In this document: positions 1 through 5,671 of the stretch, piece after piece
How the letters are laid out: every line of letters begins with the position of its first letter
Numbering within the stretch: the stretch's first letter is position 1
Position numbers and translations under genes: made by a program
Origin: Deltaproteobacteria bacterium
GTDB taxonomy: Bacteria > Desulfobacterota > Deferrimicrobia > Deferrimicrobiales > Deferrimicrobiaceae
Reading direction: 5' to 3'
Assembly (NCBI GenBank): GCA_021802685.1
Contig: JAJZRM010000039.1
Coordinates: 1-12,103 of the forward strand
DNA: 12,103 nt
Notes under the pieces: generated by a model
The model's input: only the letters and a program-made list of their open reading frames with translations
Told to the model about the DNA's origin: nothing
Database searches by the model: none

Positions 1-59
1 GGCTCCTCGGAGGGCAGCCGTCCGCGAAGTCTTTCGAGCAGCAGCGTCATGTCTTCCAT
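1..59 (-). CDS. Unidentified gene, N-terminal fragment
   Basis: Only the first 19 codons lie in the window, and the gene runs off the left edge. The protein begins MEDMTLLLERLRGRLPSEE, which suggests an amphipathic helix but is too little to name a family. The start is supported by an AGGAGG ribosome site (complement of 65-70) five bases before the ATG. The gene is divergent from the HTH regulator at 261, so the two probably share the palindrome-rich control region between them. Confidence 0.6.
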   Translation of the reverse strand, partial: MEDMTLLLERLRGRLPSEE

Positions 60-135
60 CTCACCCTCCTCGAAGGGTCGTCTCGCCGTCTACCGGTCGA
101 GAAGCGCTTCCCAACCGCCGCGACAGGGAAACAAT

Positions 136-157
136 GGCGTATATCAACTATAACGCC
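136..157. promoter_or_regulatory. Imperfect inverted repeat in divergent control region
   Basis: Arms GGCGTATA and TATAACGCC face each other around a five-base centre (TCAAC), with one extra T in the right arm. It sits in the AT-rich stretch between the divergent genes starting at 59 and 261. It is a candidate operator, possibly for the HTH regulator encoded next to it. The role is inferred from position and symmetry only. Confidence 0.4.
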
Positions 158-162
158 TATGA

Positions 163-186
163 ATTACAGTAATCATAGCGTGATTA
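163..186. promoter_or_regulatory. Two overlapping perfect palindromes, candidate operator
   Basis: ATTAC-A-GTAAT (163-173) is a perfect dyad. It overlaps a second perfect dyad, TAATCA-TAGCG-TGATTA (170-186). Both lie about 80-100 bases upstream of the HTH regulator, in the only clearly AT-rich part of the left end. Such clustering is typical of autoregulatory operator regions. I cannot assign a -35/-10 pair with confidence. Confidence 0.45.
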
Positions 187-196
187 TGCTCTCGCG

Positions 197-259
197 CAAA
201 TAATTGTCAAGGCATTTTTTGCGCTGACCCGGTGAAAACGACAAATAATTGCTTTCACC
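197..259. promoter_or_regulatory. Direct repeat CAAATAATTG plus flanking inverted repeat
   Basis: The decamer CAAATAATTG occurs at 197-206 and again at 242-251, 45 bases apart, and is itself nearly palindromic. The second copy lies inside an inverted repeat of GGTGAAA (231-237) and TTTCACC (253-259). That repeat ends two bases before the ATG at 261. Protein bound here, or the hairpin in RNA, could block expression of the regulator gene. This reading is inferred from the layout. Confidence 0.4.
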
Positions 260-260
260 C

Positions 261-845
261 ATGGCATATGAAATGATGCCCGCCATGGATCGCCTGTCCT
301 CGAACCTCCGGTACATCCTCTGGAAGCAGGGTCTGGACCGAAAGGAGTGGCCCGAGAAGTTGGCGGGATGGCTCGGGTGCGACCTGCGGCGGGCGGAAGA
401 CCTGTTGGAGGGCGAAGCGGATGGACTTCGCCCGGAAGAAAAAAAAGGCTTGGCTCACGTCGCGGGAGTCGAGTCGGAAGATCTTCAGTCCGCGGACCTA
501 ATCGCTCGGGACCACGTAGATGCACTTGTTGCGAACATCGGGTATCTGGTCGGCAGCCTTCCACATGGGGGACAAAGGAAGCTCGCCGACGAGTTGCGCG
601 TGGACGTGACCACCGTATCCCGGTGGCGGACCGGCGATCAACGGCCAGCAAGGACCAAACTCAAGGGCATCTGTCGGCATTTCGGTCTGCCGCCGGGGAC
701 CGACCTCGAATCAGAGCCTGTTTTTCTCTCCTTATACCCCGTCGGCAACGCCGAGATGAAGAAGTGGCTTCACGAAAGGATCGACCACCTGGGTCCGGAT
801 GCCCTCCGGCATCTTTTCCACGCACTCCGAAGATTGTTGAAGTAA
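261..845 (+). CDS. Putative two-HTH (XRE-like) transcriptional regulator
   Basis: A 194-residue cytoplasmic protein with no signal peptide or membrane segment. The clearest domain is a C-terminal XRE/Cro-type helix-turn-helix around residues 103-143: QRKLADELRVD, a turn, then VTTVSRWRTGDQRPA as the likely recognition helix. A second, weaker HTH-like region lies near residues 14-75, including EKLAGWLGCDLRRAEDLL. This gives a tandem-HTH layout. The start is uncertain because no Shine-Dalgarno sequence precedes ATG 261, 273, 276 or 285, nor TTG 249; I chose 261. It is preceded by a cluster of palindromes, which suggests autoregulation. It lies upstream of the mer operon on the same strand but is separated by 166 bases and a dedicated mer promoter, so a role in mercury control is not shown. 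The ligand and target are unknown. Confidence 0.7.
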   Translation: MAYEMMPAMDRLSSNLRYILWKQGLDRKEWPEKLAGWLGCDLRRAEDLLEGEADGLRPEEKKGLAHVAGVESEDLQSADLIARDHVDALVANIGYLVGSLPHGGQRKLADELRVDVTTVSRWRTGDQRPARTKLKGICRHFGLPPGTDLESEPVFLSLYPVGNAEMKKWLHERIDHLGPDALRHLFHALRRLLK

Positions 846-871
846 CGAGGTTACTCGAACATACTTCGAGT
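841..871 (+). terminator. Overlapping stem-loops at end of HTH gene
   Basis: AGTAAC-GAG-GTTACT (841-855) spans the stop codon. ACTCGAA-CATAC-TTCGAGT (853-871) follows it and shares three bases with it, so the two hairpins exclude each other. There is no T-run after either, so classic intrinsic termination is not supported. They could be a weak terminator, an RNA-stability element or an operator. Confidence 0.35.
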
Positions 872-950
872 CGTCGGCCTCTTCGTCCGCTCGCCCATAC
901 TTCCGAATAATCGCGCCATGAAGAATTCGATCACCGTGCGAACGGAGGAC

Positions 951-987
951 TTGACACCGTAGTGCGGTACGGGGTGCATCCTATATC
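951..987 (+). promoter_or_regulatory. mer promoter with MerR operator
   Basis: TTGACA (951-956) is a perfect -35. It is followed directly by CCGTA-N6-TACGG (957-972), the same arm sequence and spacing as the classic Tn501/Tn21 MerR operator. The -10 is weak: CATCCT at 977-982 gives a 20-base spacer and GCATCC at 976 gives 19. Long 19-20 base spacers are the hallmark of MerR-family promoters, which the activator untwists. TATATC at 982-987 would need a 25-base spacer. The promoter reads into merR itself, so merR is the first gene of the operon. Confidence 0.8.
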
Positions 988-1011
988 CAGATCGCGCATG
1001 GAGGATCTCCG

Positions 1012-1413
1012 ATGACGTTGACGATCGGGCAGGTTGCCAGGCAATGCGGAGTCGGCGTCGAGACGATCCGATTCTATGAGCGGGAGGGCCTGATCACGCA
1101 GCCCTCGCGTCCAGAATTTGGCTTCCGCAAGTACCCGCCCGATGCCGTCCGGTGGGTCCGTTTCATCCAGCGGGCAAAAGCGCTCGGGTTTTCGCTCCGG
1201 GAGATCAAGGATCTGCTCTCCCTGCGCGTCGATTCGGCGACAACCTGCGACGCAGTTAAAGGGCGTGCTGAGGCAAAGATCGCCGACATCGAGAAAAAGA
1301 TCGTGCACCTGCAGGAAATGAAACGCGCCCTGGTGAAGCTGACGGTGGCCTGCCGGGGAAAAAGGCCCACCTCCGAATGCCCGATCCTTGAGGCCCTCGG
1401 AGACGAGGACTGA
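1012..1413 (+). CDS. merR: MerR, mercury-responsive transcriptional regulator
   Basis: A 133-residue MerR-family activator/repressor. The winged HTH covers residues 1-70 (TIGQVARQCGVGVETIRFYEREGL, then the RWVRFIQRAKALGFSL segment). A dimerisation helix (about 80-112) and a metal-binding loop follow. The three Hg(II) ligands are present at C79, C114 and C123. Their spacings of 35 and 9 match C82/C117/C126 of Tn501 MerR, which separates this protein from ZntR, CueR or CadR types. GGAGG at 1000-1004, seven bases before the ATG, sets the start. It is the first gene after its own operator and is codirectional with the structural genes, unlike the divergent Tn501 arrangement. It should therefore autoregulate. 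Confidence 0.93.
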   Translation: MTLTIGQVARQCGVGVETIRFYEREGLITQPSRPEFGFRKYPPDAVRWVRFIQRAKALGFSLREIKDLLSLRVDSATTCDAVKGRAEAKIADIEKKIVHLQEMKRALVKLTVACRGKRPTSECPILEALGDED

Positions 1414-1463
1414 ACTCGTGTCGTCGACGTATGGGCGGTGCGAAAACGCAGGGGAGGGAAGGC

Positions 1464-2087
1464 ATGGATTCAATGAAAGGTGAGCGAGGAGAAGTCCCGA
1501 AGTGGGGGCTGGTCGGTGCAGTTGGCGCGGCTGTCGGTGCGTCGGTATGCTGCCTGGGGCCGCTCCTGCTCCTGGCCCTGGGGGTGAGCGGCGCGTGGAT
1601 CGGGAACCTGACGGCGATGGAACGTTACCGGCCCTACTGGATGACGGCCACCGTGGTCTTTCTCGGCTTGGCTTTCTTGAGGGTCTATCGGAGGCCCAAG
1701 GAGGTGGTTTGCACTCCCGGAAGTGCCTGTTCGCCCGACGGGGGCCGAAGGAACAAGCTCATTTTATGGATCGTCACGGCGCTTGTCCTCGGCCTGCTTG
1801 CCCTTCCCTACCTGATCTCTTTCGCCTACGCCGCAGGCCCTGAGGAGGCCGCTCCCACGCGGTCTGTGACCCTGTCCGTCAGGAATATGACCTGCTCCGC
1901 GTGCGCCGCGACGGTAAAGAGGAGCCTCACTCGGTTAGAGGGGGTCAAGGACGCCAAGGTGACGTTGGGTCCGCCCCAGGCTGTGGTGACCTACGATCCG
2001 GCGAAGGTCCGTGTGGAACGGCTGATCGAGGCGACGACGAAGGCGGGGTTCCCGTCCACGATCCTTGCCGAAGGAGGAAACCGATGA
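1464..2087 (+). CDS. MerTP, fused mercuric ion transporter and Hg-binding domain
   Basis: A 207-residue inner-membrane Hg(II) importer in which MerT and MerP are one chain. Residues 1-125 resemble MerT. They have three hydrophobic segments (about 15-42, 58-74, 98-122), the vicinal pair C29-C30 in the first helix, and a second pair C83/C89 in the loop. Residues 134-200 form an HMA/MerP-like domain with the metal motif MTCSAC (C144, C147), placed outside the membrane in place of free MerP. An upstream in-frame ATG exists at 1431. I chose 1464 because GGGGAGGG (1451-1458) precedes it at good spacing. The gene follows merR by 50 bases, and its stop overlaps the next start (ATGA). MerTP fusions are a recognised family variant. 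Delivery of Hg to a cytoplasmic reductase is the usual role, yet none is encoded here. Confidence 0.9.
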   Translation: MDSMKGERGEVPKWGLVGAVGAAVGASVCCLGPLLLLALGVSGAWIGNLTAMERYRPYWMTATVVFLGLAFLRVYRRPKEVVCTPGSACSPDGGRRNKLILWIVTALVLGLLALPYLISFAYAAGPEEAAPTRSVTLSVRNMTCSACAATVKRSLTRLEGVKDAKVTLGPPQAVVTYDPAKVRVERLIEATTKAGFPSTILAEGGNR

Positions 2088-2422
2088 AGGTCGAGATCCT
2101 TTACTTTGAAGGGTGCCCCAACCACGCTCCCGCGGCGGAAATGGTCGAGCGCGTGTTGAAGCGCGAGGGAATCCAAGCGCAAGTTCGGACGATTGAAGTA
2201 CGCGACGCAGAAACCGCAGAGACATTACGGTTCCTGGGATCCCCCTCAGTCCGCGTGAATGGCGTGGACATCGAGGCGGACCGAGAGAACGACCCCCCGT
2301 TTTACGGCTGTCGCACCTATTCCGTCAGCGGGAAGACATCCGGTGTCCCTCCGGAGGAGTGGCTTGTGGACGCGCTTCGCCGCCTCGACAAAAAAGAGGC
2401 ATCATGTTGCCGGCCTGCGTAA
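2084..2422 (+). CDS. Thioredoxin-fold mer-operon protein (DF-type) with C-terminal CC
   Basis: A 112-residue cytoplasmic protein of the small thioredoxin-like group often found in mercury operons and sometimes mislabelled alkylmercury lyase. It has the beta-alpha-beta start MKVEILYFEGCPNH (C11 at the active-site position, without the second Cys of a CxxC). The cis-Pro motif SPSVRVNG lies at 53-60, followed by C76. A vicinal pair, C108-C109, lies near the C-terminus (ASCCRPA), reminiscent of the C-terminal CC of MerA that receives Hg(II). It lacks the MerB fold and catalytic cysteines, so organomercurial lyase activity is not supported. Translation is coupled to MerTP by a four-base ATGA overlap, with AAGGAGG at 2071-2077. 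A thiol-based mercury carrier or buffer is the inferred role. Confidence 0.75.
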   Translation: MKVEILYFEGCPNHAPAAEMVERVLKREGIQAQVRTIEVRDAETAETLRFLGSPSVRVNGVDIEADRENDPPFYGCRTYSVSGKTSGVPPEEWLVDALRRLDKKEASCCRPA

Positions 2423-2489
2423 ACCAAGGCCCGGGGAGACACCGGCTTCGTGGGATAAGTATCAACTCATTGTGAAGGAGGTAAAGACC

Positions 2490-2759
2490 ATGAGAGGAAG
2501 ACGCAAAGTTGAACTTTTCAGCGCGGGATGCCCGGCGTGCCGGGGCGCCGAGGAGTTGGTTCGCCGGATGAGCTGTCCCTCCTGCGAAGTCCAGGTTCTC
2601 GACATGAAGGACGAAGCCGTCGCGAGAAGGGCCCGGGCACTCGGCATCCGCAGCGTACCGACCGTCGTGGTGGACGGAAAGGTCGCGGGCTGCTGCTCAG
2701 GGCGTGGTCCCGAAGAGGAAACGCTCCGGGCATCGGGTGTCGGTATTCCGATGCGCTAA
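2490..2759 (+). CDS. Small thioredoxin/glutaredoxin-like cysteine-rich protein
   Basis: An 89-residue cytoplasmic thioredoxin-fold protein. It has the active-site CPAC at 14-17, a second CPSC at 29-32, the cis-Pro segment RSVPTVVVDGK (54-64), and a vicinal pair C68-C69 (AGCCSGRG). Six cysteines in 89 residues is exceptional for this fold and suggests thiol coordination of a soft metal rather than plain redox work. AAGGAGG at 2475-2481 gives the start. The gap of 67 bases after the preceding gene shows no promoter or terminator, so it is read as the last gene of the mer operon. Such proteins accompany mer genes in other bacteria. The precise role is inferred, and a glutaredoxin-like reductant is the alternative. 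Confidence 0.8.
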   Translation: MRGRRKVELFSAGCPACRGAEELVRRMSCPSCEVQVLDMKDEAVARRARALGIRSVPTVVVDGKVAGCCSGRGPEEETLRASGVGIPMR

Positions 2760-2784
2760 CAAGGGTGACCTTTTCGATAATGAT

Positions 2785-2817
2785 GTGAGGGAGGCCCGCC
2801 TCCGGGATCTCCCTCAC
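2785..2817. terminator. Bidirectional hairpin between convergent operons
   Basis: GTGAGGGAG (2785-2793) pairs perfectly with CTCCCTCAC (2809-2817). A nested CCCG/CGGG stem forms inside the loop. It lies between the end of the mer operon (2759) and the end of the convergent minus-strand gene (2847). No strong T-tract follows on either strand, so it may work as a weak or factor-assisted terminator. Confidence 0.6.
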
Positions 2818-2846
2818 ACCTTCTGTTGATTGCCGAACTCACGAGG

Positions 2847-3188
2847 TCAGCACTCTTCTCCGGGGGCCAGGAACCCGCCATGCCCGGGAAGCGGAGTCTT
2901 CATTACGACCTGCCCGCGACCCGTTATCGTGCCCCGAGCGACATCCGACTCGACCTTCGTACCACAGAAGCCCCCGTGCCCAGGCAGCGCTGAAGGGGCT
3001 TTCACCACCTTCTCCGGTTCAGGAACCGCCTTCATGACAACCTCGGAACCGGATACCGCCCCTCCCGATTTTTCGCCGGTTGTCGGTACCGCCAAGGCCG
3101 GCCCACTCCACAGTGCAACGACGCCCGCCAACAGGACGCCGGTAATTGCGAGCAGCGATACGCCAAAGTCTATTCGCTGTGGGAACAT
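2847..3188 (-). CDS. Small secreted protein with LPGHGGF repeats
   Basis: A 113-residue exported protein of unknown family. A signal peptide covers about residues 1-33 (hydrophobic SLLAITGVLLAGVVALW, then GPALA as the likely cleavage site). The mature part, about 80 residues, is low in predicted structure and rich in Gly, Pro, Lys and Val. It carries the motif LPGHGGF twice (68-74 and 100-106), each preceded by a VVxK-type segment (VVKAPSA and VVMKTP), plus a related VVMKAVPEPEKVV at 50-62. Two cysteines remain, C75 just after the first motif and C113 as the last residue. GGGAGG upstream of ATG 3188 fixes the start; an upstream in-frame extension has no signal peptide or ribosome site. The gene follows the SHOCT gene by 116 bases, where a short CAGTC/GACTG hairpin (3280-3299) is visible. 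I do not recognise its function. Confidence 0.7.
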   Translation of the reverse strand: MFPQRIDFGVSLLAITGVLLAGVVALWSGPALAVPTTGEKSGGAVSGSEVVMKAVPEPEKVVKAPSALPGHGGFCGTKVESDVARGTITGRGQVVMKTPLPGHGGFLAPGEEC

Positions 3189-3304
3189 CTTGGTACCTCC
3201 CCTCTCGCTTTGCGGGACCGCTCCCGCCCTTTGAGGCGTCGCTTCCCGCCGGTTGAACCTTCCTCTTCCCTTCTTCCACCAGTCGCCCAGAAGTGACTGC
3301 CTAC

Positions 3305-3571
3305 TCAATCCCTGTTTCCCAAATCCTTTTTCTTCTGAGCAAACTCCTCGGACCCGATCTCCCCGGAGGCGTAGCGACGCTTGAGAATCTCTTCCGCCTC
3401 GGACAGACGAGGGCCTGTCATCGCCACCGCCGGGAAGATCCGCCGGATGGCCCACACCATCCCCAAGATGATCGCGCCCCAGAACAAGAGGTGCATGATC
3501 ATAAACAGCGGCCCTCCCCACCAACTCATCGAACCGAGATTCATCCCACATCCGAACATGGGCATCATCAT
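3305..3571 (-). CDS. SHOCT-domain small membrane protein
   Basis: An 88-residue single-pass inner-membrane protein. The N-terminus is Met/Gly/Trp-rich (MMMPMFGCGMNLGSMSWWGG, 1-20), followed by a membrane helix at about 22-42 (LFMIMHLLFWGAIILGMVWAI). A C-terminal SHOCT motif lies at about 57-86 (LSEAEEILKRRYASGEIGSEEF). SHOCT segments are short, generally C-terminal motifs of unclear role, thought to mediate oligomerisation or interactions. AGGAGG (complement of 3581-3586) precedes ATG 3571; ATGs at 3568 and 3565 are also in frame. It starts 20 bases after the PepSY gene, so the two form one transcription unit under the ECF-type promoter at 4061-4090. The Met/Cys-rich N-terminus is compatible with metal binding, but that is inference. 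Confidence 0.85.
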   Translation of the reverse strand: MMMPMFGCGMNLGSMSWWGGPLFMIMHLLFWGAIILGMVWAIRRIFPAVAMTGPRLSEAEEILKRRYASGEIGSEEFAQKKKDLGNRD

Positions 3572-3591
3572 TCCGTTGCACCTCCTCCCTG

Positions 3592-3999
3592 TTATTCCAC
3601 AATCGGATAGACGCCGAGGATCCTGCCGTCCGCGGCATCCACCTGAACTTCGAACCGGCGATCGTTCCCGGTCAAAGAAGCCGTATAGAGAGGCCGCCCG
3701 TCGGAGCTGTCTTTCTCCACCTTCCCCACGCGGTATCCCTGGAAGGATTTCCGGGCGAAGTCATCGACTACTTTCTGGGCCGCATCGTGGGGCAGGAGGT
3801 TCGTCGTGTAACTGGACGTTCTCCACGCCGTTCCGTCGCAGCAGTACTCTGAATGGGCCATCCCGCAGTACCACCCGGACCTCCCGTCGTAATCCCGACG
3901 GTCATGATGGCTTCCGCCCCACATGTGAGCGGAAGCCACAGTCGTAATGGCCGCTGCCAATGTCAGTCCCGCTAAAACGATCCCCACTCTCTTCAACAT
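3592..3999 (-). CDS. Exported PepSY-domain protein
   Basis: A 135-residue exported protein. A signal peptide occupies residues 1-24 (MLKRVGIVLAGLTLAAA, cleavage after ASA). A His/Cys/Asp-rich stretch follows (HMWGGSHHDRRDYDG, then WYCGMAHSEYCCDG), with a vicinal Cys pair. A C-terminal PepSY-like domain spans about 69-135 (DAAQKVVDDFARKSFQGYRVGKVE through FEVQVDAADGRILGVYP). PepSY domains are small periplasmic or envelope modules, often inhibitory or sensory. The start at 3999 is set by GGAGGG with spacing of about five; an in-frame ATG at 4056 would bury the signal peptide and lacks a ribosome site. It is the first gene after a promoter whose -35 and -10 match those of the ECF sigma gene, so it is a predicted direct target of that sigma factor. 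Metal binding by the His/Cys stretch is inferred. Confidence 0.85.
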   Translation of the reverse strand: MLKRVGIVLAGLTLAAAITTVASAHMWGGSHHDRRDYDGRSGWYCGMAHSEYCCDGTAWRTSSYTTNLLPHDAAQKVVDDFARKSFQGYRVGKVEKDSSDGRPLYTASLTGNDRRFEVQVDAADGRILGVYPIVE

Positions 4000-4031
4000 C
4001 GCACCCTCCTTGAATTGTCTTATCGGTTCCC

Positions 4032-4057
4032 TTCCGATCGGAAATGCTTTTGGCATT
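4032..4057. promoter_or_regulatory. Palindrome and hairpin in PepSY leader
   Basis: TTCCGATCGGAA (4032-4043) is a perfect 12-base palindrome. AATGC-TTTTG-GCATT (4043-4057) is a perfect five-base-stem hairpin beside it. Both lie between the predicted transcription start (about 4054) and the ribosome site of the PepSY gene. They could be a repressor site or a leader structure. Nothing further is supported. Confidence 0.4.
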
Positions 4058-4060
4058 AAA

Positions 4061-4090
4061 GACGTATGAGTCGGGAACCCGTTACGCGGC
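4061..4090 (-). promoter_or_regulatory. ECF-type promoter of PepSY-SHOCT operon
   Basis: Read on the minus strand, the block GCCGCGTAACGG (4090 to 4079) is followed after 14 bases by CGTC (4064 to 4061). Measured from AAC, the spacer to CGTC is 16 bases, the classic geometry of ECF sigma promoters. The same 12-base block and the same spacing to CGTC occur upstream of the ECF sigma gene (5672-5701). The -10 contexts also agree (CATACGTCTTTA here, CATCCGTCATTA there). The predicted transcription start is near 4054. Confidence 0.8.
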
Positions 4091-4271
4091 GACCCAGGCA
4101 GCCGTTGAAATGCGGTGCAGAGAGGTTTAATTTCGAGGTTCAGGTTCCCCGTGGGCGTTTGGGAAGCGACGGTTCCACGAGATAAGCCGGAACACCGCCG
4201 GTTGAGAATCAGTAGGTCGGGAAGAAAATCCTATGTGGCGTGGAGATGAACCCTGATAGGAGTGGCGACTC

Positions 4272-5117
4272 TCACGGGCACCAGTCGTTCCCAGGCCCCA
4301 TCATCATCCCGCCCATGCCGCGCCCGGATCCGCGCCCCGAGCCCCTCATCTGCGGGCCGCACATCATCTCCCGCATCCGCATCCAGCCGTCGTCGCACAT
4401 CCGGATCGCCTGCGCGACGTCCTGCCGACGCCCGGGAGGCACCCACCCCTCCACGGAGCGAAGCCGGTCTTTCTGGATCCCCTCAAGGGATGCGATCCGG
4501 GCTTTGTACGCGGACGACTTCGATTCGGGCAGTTTCGACGCGTCGTCGAGCGCCGCCCGAGCCTCTTCGAGCATCGCCGAAACGAGTTCCCGGTCCGCTC
4601 CATGCCCCTCCCGAAGGGTCTTGACGACCTCGTCGAGGCGCCTTTCGGAGAAAGTGATCCTGAGTTCCACCCGCTCATCCGGGTCGGAGGTCAAGGCGAA
4701 CCGGGCCTTCTCCGTGAGAATCTTGATCGGATAGAGGAACTGCCCCGGGACCGTCCGGGCGGAGAGCTCCACGGCGCTTGCCCCCAGGACGATCAGCACG
4801 AGGGCGGCGAAGGCCGCCTTTGCCCAAACGGGCCCCCGAATCCCGCCGAAGAGCCATGCCCGACGGCGGACCGCCGTCTCCTCCCGGTCGTGTTCCCTCC
4901 TCGCCATTTCCCTTCCCATCCGGAGAAGGGTTTCCGAGAGCCCGGGGGCCGCGGCGTCCTGCGGCTCCGCAGCCTCCCGGACGCCTACGGCCAGCCGTAC
5001 AAGAGGCTCCACCTCTCCTGAATGCACCGGGTATCCGGCCAGGAAGGAATTCCAGTCCTCGCCCCGCCGCGCCATCTCAAGGCAGATGTCGAGGAGTTCT
5101 TCCGGCGACCGGTTCAT
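4272..5117 (-). CDS. DUF5667-type single-pass putative anti-sigma factor with Met/Cys-rich tail
   Basis: A 281-residue inner-membrane protein. The N-terminal 97 residues are charged and probably cytoplasmic, a single helix spans about 98-118, and the rest is probably periplasmic. After the membrane come the DUF5667-like features GQFLYPIKILTEKARFAL (125-142), helical repeats with SERRLDEV, and a tail from 240 to 281. The tail holds about ten Met and Cys241, Cys253 and Cys280, with RGSGRGSGRGMGGMMMGPG. DUF5667 proteins are commonly encoded beside ECF sigma genes. Here the ATG overlaps the sigma stop by four bases (TCAT at 5114-5117), which implies coupled, near-stoichiometric synthesis. An anti-sigma role is therefore inferred, with the cytoplasmic part binding sigma and the outer part sensing. 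No HxxxCxxC zinc anti-sigma motif is present. Confidence 0.75.
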   Translation of the reverse strand: MNRSPEELLDICLEMARRGEDWNSFLAGYPVHSGEVEPLVRLAVGVREAAEPQDAAAPGLSETLLRMGREMARREHDREETAVRRRAWLFGGIRGPVWAKAAFAALVLIVLGASAVELSARTVPGQFLYPIKILTEKARFALTSDPDERVELRITFSERRLDEVVKTLREGHGADRELVSAMLEEARAALDDASKLPESKSSAYKARIASLEGIQKDRLRSVEGWVPPGRRQDVAQAIRMCDDGWMRMREMMCGPQMRGSGRGSGRGMGGMMMGPGNDWCP

Positions 5118-5647
5118 GTTTCCGCCCCCAAGGCATCCCTCAACGCCGAGAGCGCCCGGAACTGGAGGGCGCGGACTGCCCCCGCCGAACGCTCCATCAT
5201 GGCGGCCACTTCGCCAACCTCATACCCGAGGATGATCCTCAGGATAACGACTTCCTTTTGCTCTTCGGTCAACGCCTTCATGCCCCGTTTCAGCCGCTCC
5301 CCGGAGAGTTTCCTTTCGGTGGCCGCCGCCGGATCCTCTCCGCCGGCGATCTCCTCGGGAAGGCCGTCCGTCTCCGTACGGACGGCCCGTTTCCGGTAAT
5401 GGTCCGTCAGGAGGTTCCCGGCGACCCGAAAGAGCCACGCCTCCAGGTTCCCCGTCTGATCCCGGATTCCTTCCAGCATCCGAACGAATACCTCGCCTGC
5501 CAGGTCCTCGGCGTCCTTCGGGTTGTCCACCTTGTGGGAGAGGTAGCGGTGGATTCGCGGATAGAGCTTCTCGCAGATGGTCGCCAGCGCACCCGCGTCG
5601 CCTTTTCGGGCCGCCTCGACCATCGGCGGCGGGATCCGTTCTTCCAC
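5114..5647 (-). CDS. ECF (group 4) sigma-70 family sigma factor
   Basis: A 177-residue RNA polymerase sigma factor with only the sigma-2 and sigma-4 regions. Sigma-2 spans about 10-88, with the conserved DAEDLAGEVFVR (45-56) and the WLFRVAGNLLTDHYRKR segment (71-87). A variable acidic linker follows. Sigma-4 spans about 115-172, with the HTH GYEVGEVAAMMERSAGAVRALQFRALSALR. The start is GTG 5647, preceded by GGGAGG at four bases. It is followed by the overlapping DUF5667 gene. Its own promoter carries the same -35 block and CGTC -10 as the PepSY promoter, so positive autoregulation is expected. The subgroup is not determined; sensing presumably occurs through the coupled membrane protein. Confidence 0.92.
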   Translation of the reverse strand: MEERIPPPMVEAARKGDAGALATICEKLYPRIHRYLSHKVDNPKDAEDLAGEVFVRMLEGIRDQTGNLEAWLFRVAGNLLTDHYRKRAVRTETDGLPEEIAGGEDPAAATERKLSGERLKRGMKALTEEQKEVVILRIILGYEVGEVAAMMERSAGAVRALQFRALSALRDALGAET

Positions 5648-5671
5648 GCGCCTCCCCTTCTGCTCCCTAAT

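Noticed and set aside
184..651. Minus-strand frame opposite the HTH regulator
   Set aside because: Arg/Pro-rich shadow without a ribosome site; the plus-strand frame contains a recognisable HTH.
2084..2422. MerB (organomercurial lyase) for the small DF-type protein
   Set aside because: It is about half the length of MerB, has a thioredoxin-like fold pattern and lacks the MerB catalytic Cys/Asp arrangement.
3189..3638. N-terminal extension of the LPGHGGF protein to 3638
   Set aside because: It overlaps the SHOCT and PepSY genes in another frame and would bury the signal peptide. ATG 3188 has a good ribosome site.
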